Positions 34,021-44,900 of a stretch of DNA of 64,000 bases are shown one piece after another. Origin of the DNA: Parasponia andersonii (lineage: Eukaryota; Streptophyta; Magnoliopsida; Rosales; Cannabaceae); the NCBI GenBank assembly GCA_002914805.1, contig JXTB01000312.1:283712-347711 (forward strand), given 5' to 3'. The notes under the pieces were generated by a model. That model worked only from the letters and a program-made list of their open reading frames with translations. It was not told where the DNA came from and searched no databases. Made by a program: the position numbers and the translations under genes. Positions within the stretch are counted from its first letter, which is position 1; every line of letters begins with the position of its first letter.

Positions 34021-34726
34021 GCTATTGAAGGCACACTTGCTCAATCTTTTGATTACACTAAAGCCTTCAACAGCCTCTCAGAACACTTTAACACAATCTA
34101 ACTTGACATTCAGCACTTGTATGATACTGAACTAGAGTACTTCCTGATTCTATTAGTTGATGTTAATTCTGTCTGACAACAACAAGAACGCCAATTTTAG
34201 AATATCCAAGATCAATAGGACGAGATGATGAGGATGATACAGTCTTATTTTGGGCGTTTCCTTCTTCTCTAGTTGTCTATTTTTTTTTGTTTTGTTTTAC
34301 ACTTAGTGGATTATTAGTTATTTTTTGTATAAACTCTCTGTTTATTTTCTGTGGTTGCTTGTATGAACTCCTTATTCACTTTATAATGGATATTATGTTT
34401 GCTTTACTATTTACTCTTATGTATTATTTTGATAATATCAAAAGGGAGAGAATATGTGTGATTTAAATCTTTTCTCAGTTAGCATCCATTAGCATTTCAA
34501 TTTTTAATTTACAAGTGGTATAAACTAGATTATTTCAATTAATTTTCATGAGCTACATATTCAAAATATGCATTTTTTACAAGTTTAAGAGGGAGTTTTT
34601 ATTCTCTAAAATTTGGCATATTTTGAGAGGGAGCTTTACAAGTCGGTAAGGACACTTATCTCTACTTATTTTACATTCACTACTTTCTTTTAAATCAAAT
34701 GTTTGTTATCATCAAAAAGAGGAGAA
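34021..34726 (+). other. 3' non-coding part of the copia element and purine tract
   Basis: No ORF. Repeated AAGAGGGAG-type purine words occur near 34440, 34587 and 34630. The polypurine tract AAAAAGAGGAGAA (34714-34726) directly precedes the 3' LTR, as needed for plus-strand priming. Confidence 0.65.
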
Positions 34727-36073
34727 TGTTGAGACATGCTTTGTATCATCAATTCTACTCTCATATTTTGAATTTAATAAATATATGATTAAGAACTAAT
34801 AATTTACTTGAGTGTGTAGCAAATTAAATTGAAATGATCACAAGACATTCAAGATAGATTATAGAAAAGAATTTGAAGACAAACATCAAGAATACAAGAC
34901 TTAGATCAATAAAGGTTTTAAACTTAGTTCTTGTACTTGAATATTTGTCTACACATTATATGATCTTTATAGCTCAAATTTTTCATATAATTGGAAAATT
35001 TCAAATCAAAACTATCAAATCGATTTATTTCCAATTAAAATATAAAATTTATTTAATACAAGCTTTTAAATTGATTTATGAATTTCTATAGTCTCTATAT
35101 TACATATTAAATCAATTTATAAAGTCACTTTTTAGATATAATTGAAAAAGACTTGAAATAAAATTAAAAAACGAGTCTCGGATAGAATTGGCAAACCGAT
35201 GGCCAGAATCGATCAACTGATTCCTCTGTTTTCCGCTTTTAATGACTTTTCAAAATTTGACCGTTAGAACAGTATTTTCGGTCTACCGAAAGTAAATTTT
35301 CGATCTGCCGAAAATGATAGATTGTTTGTCAAACGGTCTAAAACAGCTAGTTTTCATTCTAGTCTTTAAATAGAAGCCTTTTTAACAATTGAAACAACTT
35401 TGGAACATTCTTACATTGCTTTATACATACTTTAAAGTTGTTCAAATCATCTTTTGTGAATCAAATTTTCAAATCCACTTTTTTACAAAAGTCAATTATG
35501 CCAAACTAGATCATATCTTATATTATCATTTATTCTCCCTAGGCTTACCTTGTATTACCTTTATTCCTTTGAGAGATTTTAGTTGAGTGTAGCAACAAAT
35601 AAAAATCAAATTATATTTGTGAGGTGAGGTTGACACCGGATTTATAAACAACCCGGTTTAAATAATATTGGCACTAGAGTCTAAACAATCTGTGTTAGAC
35701 ATAATAGAGTCGGATTCAAAACTATTGTAAAGGCATGAGTATGCCTAAGAAGAAAGCACTTATTGTGTAAAAAGGACGGACAAGCTCATTCTCTTGTTCC
35801 GACAGTGGATAGCTCAAAGCGGATTGCCAAAGGCCGGCAATATAGACAAATCGTCGTATTTGTTGAATCTTGTAAAAATAGTATTTATATTTCTCTATTC
35901 CTATCTTCTTAAATTTATTTATCCTATTTATCTTTAGTTTATGCATACAATTTTCCTATTTTCACTTGTTGTAGTTTTTATTGACTAAATCTACTTGTTT
36001 TTCAAGAAAAGTTTGCGAAAGTTTTTGAAAACTAATTTACCCCCTCTCTTGGTTAGCTAACCTTGGACTTACA
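34727..36073 (+). repeat. 3' LTR of the copia element (1347 bp)
   Basis: Starts TGTTGAGACATGC and ends CCTTGGACTTACA. The likely TATA region CTTTAAATAGAAGCC lies near 35364. It retains blocks missing from the 5' LTR, so the 5' copy has suffered deletions. Confidence 0.9.
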
Positions 36074-36078
36074 CCTTA

Positions 36079-36747
36079 TGTTTAATTTGTTCAGAAGAAG
36101 AATTTTAATTTCAAGTTGCTTTCTGCATTCCAATTTTGAAGATATCAATGTAGAGGAGAAGCATCAATTGTCATCTGATCTAAACTCTTTAGAGGTCAGG
36201 CTATTATGCAACAATGCTTAGGATCCTAGCTACTTTAACACACCGAAAAGAACATGATAATAACCACCAATATATTAGCCAGCTTGAATGTTATATCATG
36301 GAATGAATATATGTGGATTTTTCTGTGTTAATGATTCCTCTGAACAACTTGTTAATTGTCACTCTAGCCTCGTAAAACAAAGCTTTATATAAAAAGTGTT
36401 ACACATTCCATTACGCAGGAGGGCTGACATATACATAGAATAATTTGCTTATAATCACTTATTATGCCTTGTTTCATTTTAGTTTTTGCCAATAAAATTT
36501 ACTTGTGGTCTCTACTTATAGGACCCTGGAGTAGAGTCACGATTTATGATGATCCTGTACCAAAATTGGTTCTAATTCGTATTAGGATCATTTGAAATTC
36601 TTTTTGGCATCCAGGGAACACATTGAACTGTAATCATCCTATGGTCATGGAGCTCGTATTGGATAGCTTAAGACACTGATATGGACCCTAATTCAGAAGC
36701 AACAATGAAGTGTATTATATGAATAGAGTTGATTAATGATTTGCTAA
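36079..36747 (+). pseudogene. Possible further exon of the unidentified broken gene, then spacer
   Basis: About 36100-36195 reads FKLLSAFQFEDINVEEKHQL then SSDLNSLE before GTCAGG, an exon-like segment on the same strand as the pieces at 25991-27130. If they belong together, the copia element inserted into an intron. The remainder to 36747 shows no gene. Confidence 0.3.
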
Positions 36748-37156
36748 GGGTCGTTTGATAGAAGGTAATCCAAATTTACAGATTAATAGGAATGCTGAAG
36801 ATGGTAATATGAATGTCTAATATTCAAAATAATTGTGTTTGGTTGTACAAAGTAATCTTGTTTATGATTTCTGGGATATTAGATAATTGTGTTTGGTTGC
36901 GCATAGGAATATACTTAAATTAAACTTAAAAAATAATTGTAAAATTAAATTGCTTATAAAATAATAAAATTTGTTAGCATAAAATAAAACAATTTGCTAC
37001 TAAAATCCACATATTTTGGCTACTTTCATATTACCCCCACTTAGGAAGATTTTATTCCCAATGTGATTATTTTACTGGGTGTTAAAATGATACCAAATAT
37101 AGAGATGTATTGAAATACTCATTCCTACCTAAGAATTACCCCGTACCAAACAGCCC
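36748..37156. mobile_element. Tourist/Harbinger-type MITE (~409 bp)
   Basis: The left end GGGTCGTTTGATAGAAGGTAAT pairs in inverse with the right end ATTACCCCGTACCAAACAGCCC, about 22 bp with a few mismatches. The flanks are TAA on the left and TTA on the right, close to the 3-bp TTA/TAA preference of this superfamily. Sub-terminal AATTGTGTTTGGTTG repeats occur at about 36830 and 36886. No ORF. Confidence 0.65.
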
Positions 37157-37890
37157 TTAAGGGTATTGTGCTTATACTTCTATAAATAATGTCTCTTCAA
37201 AATCTACGAGGCTTTGTATCCATATTTTAGTTTTTTTTTTTTTCCTTTTTGGGATCGACCAATTATATGATTTGACCACTCATACTCGATTTGATCAGCC
37301 TCTATAATTTTTTAAGCTGACCCGAGTGTTCCTCTATAAGTGTTTAGAATTACAAGAACTTATCATACTCAACGCAAAAAGATTGGTCAGCGTTGAATGA
37401 ACATAAACATGTTATGACCTTTTAAAAGCCACTGGAAAAGAATCACCTTCATGTTTCTTCATCAAGGACAAACTAATGCTCGGGAATTACATCATGTTGA
37501 TGAAAGAACACCGTCACATTAGTATTTATGTACTTATAAAAGTTGACCTACATTCTGTGTCTTGTAAACACCCGTCAAACTCCGATTTTCCTATATGCAT
37601 TCTGTCACAATATTTAGAAATAGCTTCCTATTTGCATTCTGTCGCAATGTTGAGATAAGCTATTTCTTCTGCCTAACGTTTTAGTACTGTAATTGTTTGG
37701 TAAACAAAATAATCTCTATGAACTTATATATCAATGTATAATTGAAATTCATAACTAGTACAAGCATACAGTAAAAGTAATTCATATAGTTCAGAGAAAA
37801 AAATATACTTCATATAGTCAATCCTATATGTAATTTATGTATCAAAATCTCTAAAAACAAAAATTAAATAGAATAACTTCAACTAAAGAA
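37157..37890. other. Spacer, no gene seen
   Basis: AT-rich with a T-run at about 37229-37242. The small plus-strand ORF at 37476-37658 has no recognisable similarity. Confidence 0.4.
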
Positions 37891-37899
37891 AATAACACT

Positions 37900-38000
37900 C
37901 TAGCGAGTCTGCGATGATGGCATTTTTTATTCCAACTTTGCAAAGTTTCCTCATCCTTTCAGCCATAAATTGTGCTTGTTCTTCACCAAGAGCCGGCATA
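37900..38000 (-). pseudogene. Unassigned exon-like segment
   Basis: On the minus strand an AATTAACATTATCAG acceptor (about 38001-38015) precedes an open segment reading GMPALGEEQAQFMAERMRKL then CKVGIKNAIIADSLE. The composition looks protein-coding (charged, helical) but I do not recognise it and see no neighbouring exon that clearly joins it. Confidence 0.3.
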
Positions 38001-38019
38001 CCTGATAATGTTAATTAAC

Positions 38020-39560
38020 AAAATATCAAAATAAGGGTCATGTTTATCATTTGGAGATTCTGGATTTAGAAGCACGGCATTTGCAAACTTCTCATTGAGA
38101 ACATGCAATTTTTTTGCGTTCTCATTCTCACAAATAATCAAGAAAAAAGACTCACCGAATTTTTAAACTTCAGCTATCCAAAGTAGGATATGAAAGAACA
38201 TAGAGACAATGCTTTTAAGCATAAGAAAAATAATCCTGCTCAATAATCGAGTGACTAAGAAACAAACTCCTCAATCAACAAGCAGCAACCAGAAAATGTT
38301 TTGAATAAATAAATTTTCAAGATTCAAAGATTTTTTTTCCTTTACCCTCGACTGAATCTTTTAAAAGATATTACGACAAAATTGCTTCTCAATATAAGGG
38401 AGAGACTGAACTTGCTGAGTTTGAGAGTAAGATGTGTTCACATACACTCTTCTATGATCGAAGTAGCTTCCACTTGCGTCCTTTCTAGTCTAAAAGAAGA
38501 ACAAAGTTTTAAACCTCAATATACACTCTAGACCGCATTTACACTAAGTAGAGTATGAAAAATGAGAATGAAATTGCAATCAAACAAAAAATGTTGCTGG
38601 TTACTGTTTCTAGTTTTACTTTGTACAAGTCAATTGAAGAAAATAAAAAGTTCCCAATTAGAAGATCCAAGTGATAAAGGTTATATAACAGCAAATAATC
38701 AAAACAAAACACCCAAAAATATATAATTCACTAACATTGTAATCATTTGAAATCAAAGATCCTTAAAGATCCACTCACCAACATTGTCCTCCTCTGCCTC
38801 CAATGAGTCCACTTTGTGGTTAGAATTTATAACCCTCATTTGACTCCATTGTGCCTACATTATGATCACTAAAGGAGTTTCAGTCACAACTAGATATATG
38901 AGTTAAAAATAAAATAATAAATAAATAAATAAAAAACAAAAAATGCCTAGATATGAAAAAACATATACTTTGATACATCATCCTTAGATTCTCCCAACAA
39001 TATTTCTCAACCTCAACCTAACATAATGAAGATAGGACAAGCATGCATATAGATTAAAAGTTCTAAGGCATACATTGTTATTGGGACATCTGAAAGTTAG
39101 CATGTAGCAGAATCACAACATTCAAACTTGCAGATTAGTTGTATTCATCTCTAACTTTTCTCATGGAAAAATAGATAAAATACAAGATAAGACTCGCATA
39201 AAATTAAATATGAGTGTGTACAGACTAATGCAGTTCCTAAGAATAGCTAATCAGAAACATATAGCTAATCATGAAAAATAAAAAGAAAGGAAAACACTTG
39301 GATTGCAATCAGTTTCTAGTACATGGGGACAAAACATAGAGAAAATAAATAAGTAATTCTTTCTTCGAATATTCCCTGTGGTAAAAATCAGCAAAATAAC
39401 CCAACTTTACCCTTTTCTCCATATACAGAAATAATCTTAGGAATCAACTTTAACCATATCAAACCTGCTCACACTTTGGTACAAACCTGTTCTACTACAA
39501 TAATTACTCAATGTCTCTAAAATTATGAAGAAAAATAGCAGCCGTGAAAACTCAAAAACA
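38020..39560. other. Non-coding sequence, no reliable gene
   Basis: Mostly AT-rich. A minus-strand purine/serine-coding stretch at about 38780-38835 (GGCAGAGGAGGACAATGTTG) has an exon-like base composition but no support from flanking splice sites. Confidence 0.35.
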
Positions 39561-39564
39561 AAAT

Positions 39565-40034
39565 AGACTTGGTAAATTTAACCTCAACATCCATGAATGA
39601 CTCATATATATCATCAACATATAAACCTGATGGGTTCTGCAACTCCAAACACTAGCACATAGCAACACGGGACCAAAAAAAATAAAGGATTGTATATATT
39701 CCTTTAGTATTGAAAGTACACATGTTCTCACCTTGTTTATTTTTTCAAGATCCAAACCCTCATTGTTTCAAAGTAAAAAATGATGGCAAAGTGAATCTGA
39801 AGTAGAATAAAAAGTTTTGAGACTTTCATAATATCATCAAACTTGCAATTTGTATCTTATTATGCATTGCTTTTATCATGAAAGATCCTAACCAATAATG
39901 AATAATACATGTTCTTTGTATCAGCCTCCCAACAGATAAGCCTTGGAGTGTCCATAGTAAGGGCAGTTGCCCTGAAACCATCCCTCTCCACTTGTCTGAT
40001 AAGTTGTGCAAACAACATACCTATCCTTGTATAC
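39565..40034 (-). pseudogene. Glycolate oxidase ((S)-2-hydroxy-acid oxidase) pseudogene fragments
   Basis: An exon-like segment on the minus strand from 40034 (acceptor TTGGTCAG) starts VYKDRYVV, then shifts frame by one base near 39990 and continues IRQVERDGFRATALTMDTPR and EADTKNM, to about 39905. This follows the FMN-dependent glycolate oxidase region VYKDR...A.TVDTPRLGRREADIKNRF; the GRR of the family is altered here. A second piece at about 39580-39635 (NPSGLYVDDIYESFMDVEVK) matches the next conserved region, SGLxSYV...WKDVKW, weakly. The frameshift and missing remaining exons indicate a dead copy. Confidence 0.65.
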
Positions 40035-40039
40035 CTGAC

Positions 40040-41972
40040 CAACAAAGAAGATAAATACTTAATCTTAATAAACAATTGAACTGACATTTGATTTTAAACA
40101 TAAGCATTTAAAAAGTAAAATCCACTTCAAGCACAGTTATGGCTTTGTTTAAGGACAATGCAGAGAATATCTATCCCTACTCCCAAACTTCAAATTTTCT
40201 TTCTTCCCAGAGCTTCATCTATATATATCTTCCACTATAAGTATCAACTAATACATATGTACATAAGATCAATTCAATAAAAATATTTGAAGAAGTGAAA
40301 TGAACAATTGGTAAAGCTAACAGAGAACACATTTTTCTTTCAAGAGCATCTAAATCCCACTATGACATACAAATACACAACCAAAAATTTTTAAATCTGA
40401 CTAAATACAAGAAGTTATAATAGGGATAGTACCATAAGTCACTAGAAAGACGAGAGAACCTCATAAAGTATTCTGTTTCCAATCAATTCAAATATCAGAG
40501 TATCAACTTTGTTCATTTCTTTTTGGCAAAGTATTGTAACAACAAGCATAGAAACATAACTCGAGATTCTATAAAATTTCATAAAAATAGCAAATTGAAT
40601 ATAATTTTAAAAATCCAAAAAGAAAAAGTTCATCTTTTTATGTTGCCTAAACAGTACATAGTAATAAACTTAAAATGAATACAAAGGAGTCTTGACAGTT
40701 CTGGAGTCAACTTCAGTCTTCAAATACATCGTTGTTATCAACTTAAACCTAAAGCTAAGATAGGATAAAATCAAAAATTAAATAATCCCTTTAAGAGGGC
40801 TAACAGAACTTGAACTGTAAGATTTTTAAATGATGAGATACAATGGATAACAACTAAACTCATCAGTCATCAAATCGCCATTCTTTTTCAATGTCTTGCT
40901 CTTGGATTGAACCAGAGAGAGGGTGTCATGCCATGGCTCCGGCGGTCACGGGAAAGAGAGATATGCATCATTCATTGAAATATCTCAGATTGAGAGATTT
41001 GACAATTTGTCTGAGATGGAGTTGAGGTCAATTGACTAAGTGAGCCTTCGTGAAGAGAGAGAGACAGAGATGGCAAAGGTTGGGTCAAACGACAATGGTC
41101 AAACATATATATCTGGATCCAATATTGGTTTGCCCCTCCTATATGGATGATGATGAAGCAACAAATGATCGGCTCAACTCTATTTTCATTATTACAAACC
41201 TGGAAACAACAAGGGTGTGTGAAGAAGTAGTCGTGGTTTCCCGAGTTGAACAAGGGTTAAAATAAAAAATAAAAAATAAAAGAAAGGAAAAGATATAAAT
41301 TTTGGAAATAGAAATATAAAACTAAATTAAGGATAGTTTAGAATAACAAATGGTATAATAAGTATAAATTAAACTTTAAGTTTTAGTTGAGGGTGGTCTT
41401 AGAAAGTGTGTGAATAGTAGACTCGCCACCCTTATTATTACTATTTTTTGAATAACACCCTCTATTATTATTATTATTATTATTATTATTACTACTACTA
41501 CATTGCAAGACAGGTTCGGATGAATTAGAAAATATTTTACGGATTTGTTATCTTTCTGCTTCTGGAATTGCTTCATGGTAATATGTGAAAGCAAAGTAAG
41601 ATCACAATATATAAACATAATCTTTCGTCTTCTTTTTTTCATTCCTCTATTTTTTAATTTTACAAAATAGCTAAAGCTCATCTTTCCTTCATTTCCTTTA
41701 TTAGAATGTTTTACCACGGTAGTAGACTTTCAAAGACCAAGGAAACAGCTTAAACCTCCAAAGGATGCCAAAGGTGTGTATGTATGGTCAGAAAAGAGAA
41801 TGGTACAGAAAATTGATCAACACAATGCAGTTCTCATTGCAGGTGGGAGATTAACGCTCATATAACACAACAATGGAGACATTGTAATAAGTGATTTAGC
41901 TATGGAAACTGCATCAAAAATAATAATAGGTAAATGGTTACATAAACTCTCGTTACCAGTTAAAGATTTCTC
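40040..41972. other. Spacer between the pseudogene and the ABCG gene; probable ABCG 3' UTR at its right end
   Basis: No supported gene. A (TTA)n/(TAC)n microsatellite lies at about 41463-41502. The minus-strand frame 40972-41253 is Ser/Leu low complexity. The last few hundred bases before 41973 (minus-strand downstream of the stop) should hold the transporter's 3' UTR; a plant-type poly(A) signal is not certain. Confidence 0.4.
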
Positions 41973-44900
41973 TCATCTCCTTTGGAAATTGAGATACTTG
42001 ATACCATAGGCAAATACAACGAAGAAAATGAACACAAAACCAATATGGGCCACTGCAACTGCTCCAAGAAAGTCGTAATCAAAGCCTAAAAACCCCTTAA
42101 GATAAGACTTCACTGAAATGGAACCTCCTCCTGGAATTGCCACTTGATCTGTTATGTCACCTACTTGGGATGTAATGAGGCCATAGATTGTCCAAGCAAC
42201 TGGAGAAGCCCAGTAGTACCATCTCCACCATATTGGGATTTGCTGCAAAAATTGTCCAAGCACTACATGTAAATATTTGGATACCCTTTTAAGTTAAAAA
42301 CTTGAAAGCGCATCAATACTATAGGGGGCTTAGAGAAACTACATTGAATACAATTAGATGGTTTCACTTTACTTTAACAGAAAACATTGGCTGCTCCTAC
42401 TTCTGTACTAATTTGCTACACTCTATCTTAATACTCTTCGTATTTTCTCCGCAAGACATGAAAAATATGTGTCTGAAGTTACAACTCTAATGGCCATTTA
42501 CAAGACTTTCACTTCAAACTTCGTTCGTACAGTCGAAAGTGATTAGTGAGGAGATCAAGACTTAGGAATGCATACCGTCCGGGGGATCAGGAAACCAGAA
42601 AACAGGTTCCAGAAGCTCAAGAAAAAGGACATGACAATGGCAGCAATCTGGTGGTTTGGAGTGAGAGCCACAGTCATCATGCCATACAACGTGAAGTAGA
42701 TAAAGCACATCAATATGAAGTAGTAGAACCAGAGAAACTTGACGACTTGCAAATGGAACCCAATCATAGAATACAGAATAAGACTGTAGACAAGTGTTTG
42801 AACTGCAACATAGATTATCTCTATGGTAACCTGCATAGCATAGGATGTTTTGAGATTAGTATTTAGTAGGCTTCACGTTTGTTTCTTTCAGTAACAAAAT
42901 CAGACTTTTGTCTTGACTTGACTTGATACTGTGGAATTCAGCTTATTTTACCTGAGCAAATGCGTAAGGCAATTCAGAATACATCCCAGCCGCTCTTTCA
43001 CGGTAGAAGACTGTTCTTTCGATTGCAACAATGGGTTGCACAGAGGAAGTATTGGTGGCTCCAAGGAAGAGAACAGCAGCATACATAGCTCCCATCAAAT
43101 TTAGTAGGTCTTGTTGCCTCTGACTGTTTGGCATAATATTAGTTAATATTAGGAATATGTGAAAATGAAGAGAAAGAGGAGTATGTATTTAAAAAGATTC
43201 TTGATAAAAGTGTTAAGAGGTAAAAGTCTTAATTTTCTAATGAGAAAAACGAGAGCTGAGATGCTCGGTAACTATGAAGAAGTATTTTGTATGATCAGCT
43301 GTGCTCAAGATGATGGAATTAGTCCTTTTCTATAGAATTGTAACATGTCATGCATGGTTCAATGAAATTATATTGACGAAGATGGGAAAATGACTGTAAT
43401 GACTTACGTTTGGTCTCCTTTGCTCCAAAAAATAAGTCCAAAAAGAACACCAACAACTATTGTCATGAAGAATCGGATGGCGTTATACTGTGGGTTCCGC
43501 CAGTAGGACCAGTGTTGTTTCCAGAAGCAAGCTTTCCATTGAGTAGTAAAAGACTGGGAATATTTGGTTGGGAAGTACAGGTCTTTGGATCCTGGTTCTG
43601 GAGTACTTAGCTCTTTGATTAGGTCACTATTTTTCCTGAAAACAAGGAATATATGACCTGGTTACAATTTCGACATGATAGAAAAACAATGGGGCACATT
43701 GTAACAACAATTCATGCAAGAGCTTTAATGTTGACATACTTGTACAGTCCAGAATTCACGTATATGTTTGCAAAATCGATGCCAAGTTGAGTCTCAACTG
43801 CAGGAGTACTGATATCCAACATCCAAGTAGCTGGATTTGTACCATCTTTAATCTTATTAACACCAGGGATTGCCTGCAAAAGGGTATAAAGTTAGTTTTA
43901 CTATGAACTCCTCTTGAGTTTCTGTATCAGATTCTGAAGATTTAACACTCACTTCAAAGTATGCTATAAGATGGTGTGAATTGCGACCAAGGGGTCCGGC
44001 ATAAATGACTTGTCCACCTCTCTTCATCAGCAGTAGCTGTGAGCATAAAAGATAATCAAGTTGAGAAGAAGTCCATGGCTGACGTCAATCAGAGAAGTTG
44101 ACATATTTTAATGATCGAACTGATATTTACGAAATTTTATGTACCTCATCAAAGGCTTCAAAAATGTCTATGCTTGGTTGGTGGATTGTGCAGACAACAG
44201 TTCTCCCTGTATCCACAGTGTTTCTTACTGCACGCATGACAATGGCAGCCGCTCTAGCATCAAGGCCCGATGTAGGCTCATCCATGAAGATGATAGATGG
44301 ATTAGCAACTAATTCTACAGCTATTGTCAGTCTCTTCCTCTGTTCAGTTGAGAGACCATCTACTCCTGGAAGGCCTACTAGAGAGTTTCTTAGTGGGTTT
44401 AGCTCAACCAACTCCATGACTTCCTCGACGAACATCTGTCATGGAAAGGCAAAAAAATCAAGATAAGTTCATTTAATCTGTGCTCAGTTAAACTCTTATT
44501 GCTAGTTTAAATTAGCACCGCCAATTAAAAGTTCAAAGGTGCTTAAGCAAAGAAAGATGCAGAAAGGAAAAAAGAAAGCAGTTGATCATGAAAACCATCA
44601 GAAAGAAACTAAAAAAATCTTAATTTTAATTGAAAAAAAGAAAAAAAAAAAATTGCCTGCCGTGTTTCCTTCTTAATCTCCTTAGCTAGACGCAGCCAGG
44701 AGGAGTACACGAGAGATTCATAAACAGTAATGTTCGGAGAATGGATATCATTCTGTTCACAATAACCGCTAACACGAGCAAAAGTTGCCTGGTTCTTTGG
44801 ATAACCAGAAATGCTGATACTTCCTTCTATGTATCCACCAGTTTTCCTTCCAGCTAGCACATCCATCAAAGTGGTCTTCCCAGCACCACTTACACCAACT

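Larger units (their letters stand above)
27168..36078 (+). mobile_element. Complete but decayed Ty1/copia retrotransposon, SIRE-like
   Basis: The element 27173-36073 (8.9 kb) has a perfect 5-bp target duplication CCTTA (27168-27172 and 36074-36078). Order: 5' LTR, primer site, gag with zinc knuckle, integrase, reverse transcriptase, RNase H, an extra downstream ORF, purine tract, 3' LTR. Integrase before reverse transcriptase identifies Ty1/copia. LTRs over 1.2 kb and an extra ORF after pol point to the SIRE/Maximus lineage. Stops and frameshifts occur in every ORF and the LTRs differ by many substitutions and indels, so it is an old, immobile copy. Confidence 0.93.

Noticed and set aside
40885-40915. 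tRNA-like GGTTCAATCC on the minus strand
   Set aside because: No flanking T-stem, anticodon arm or acceptor stem could be built around it.
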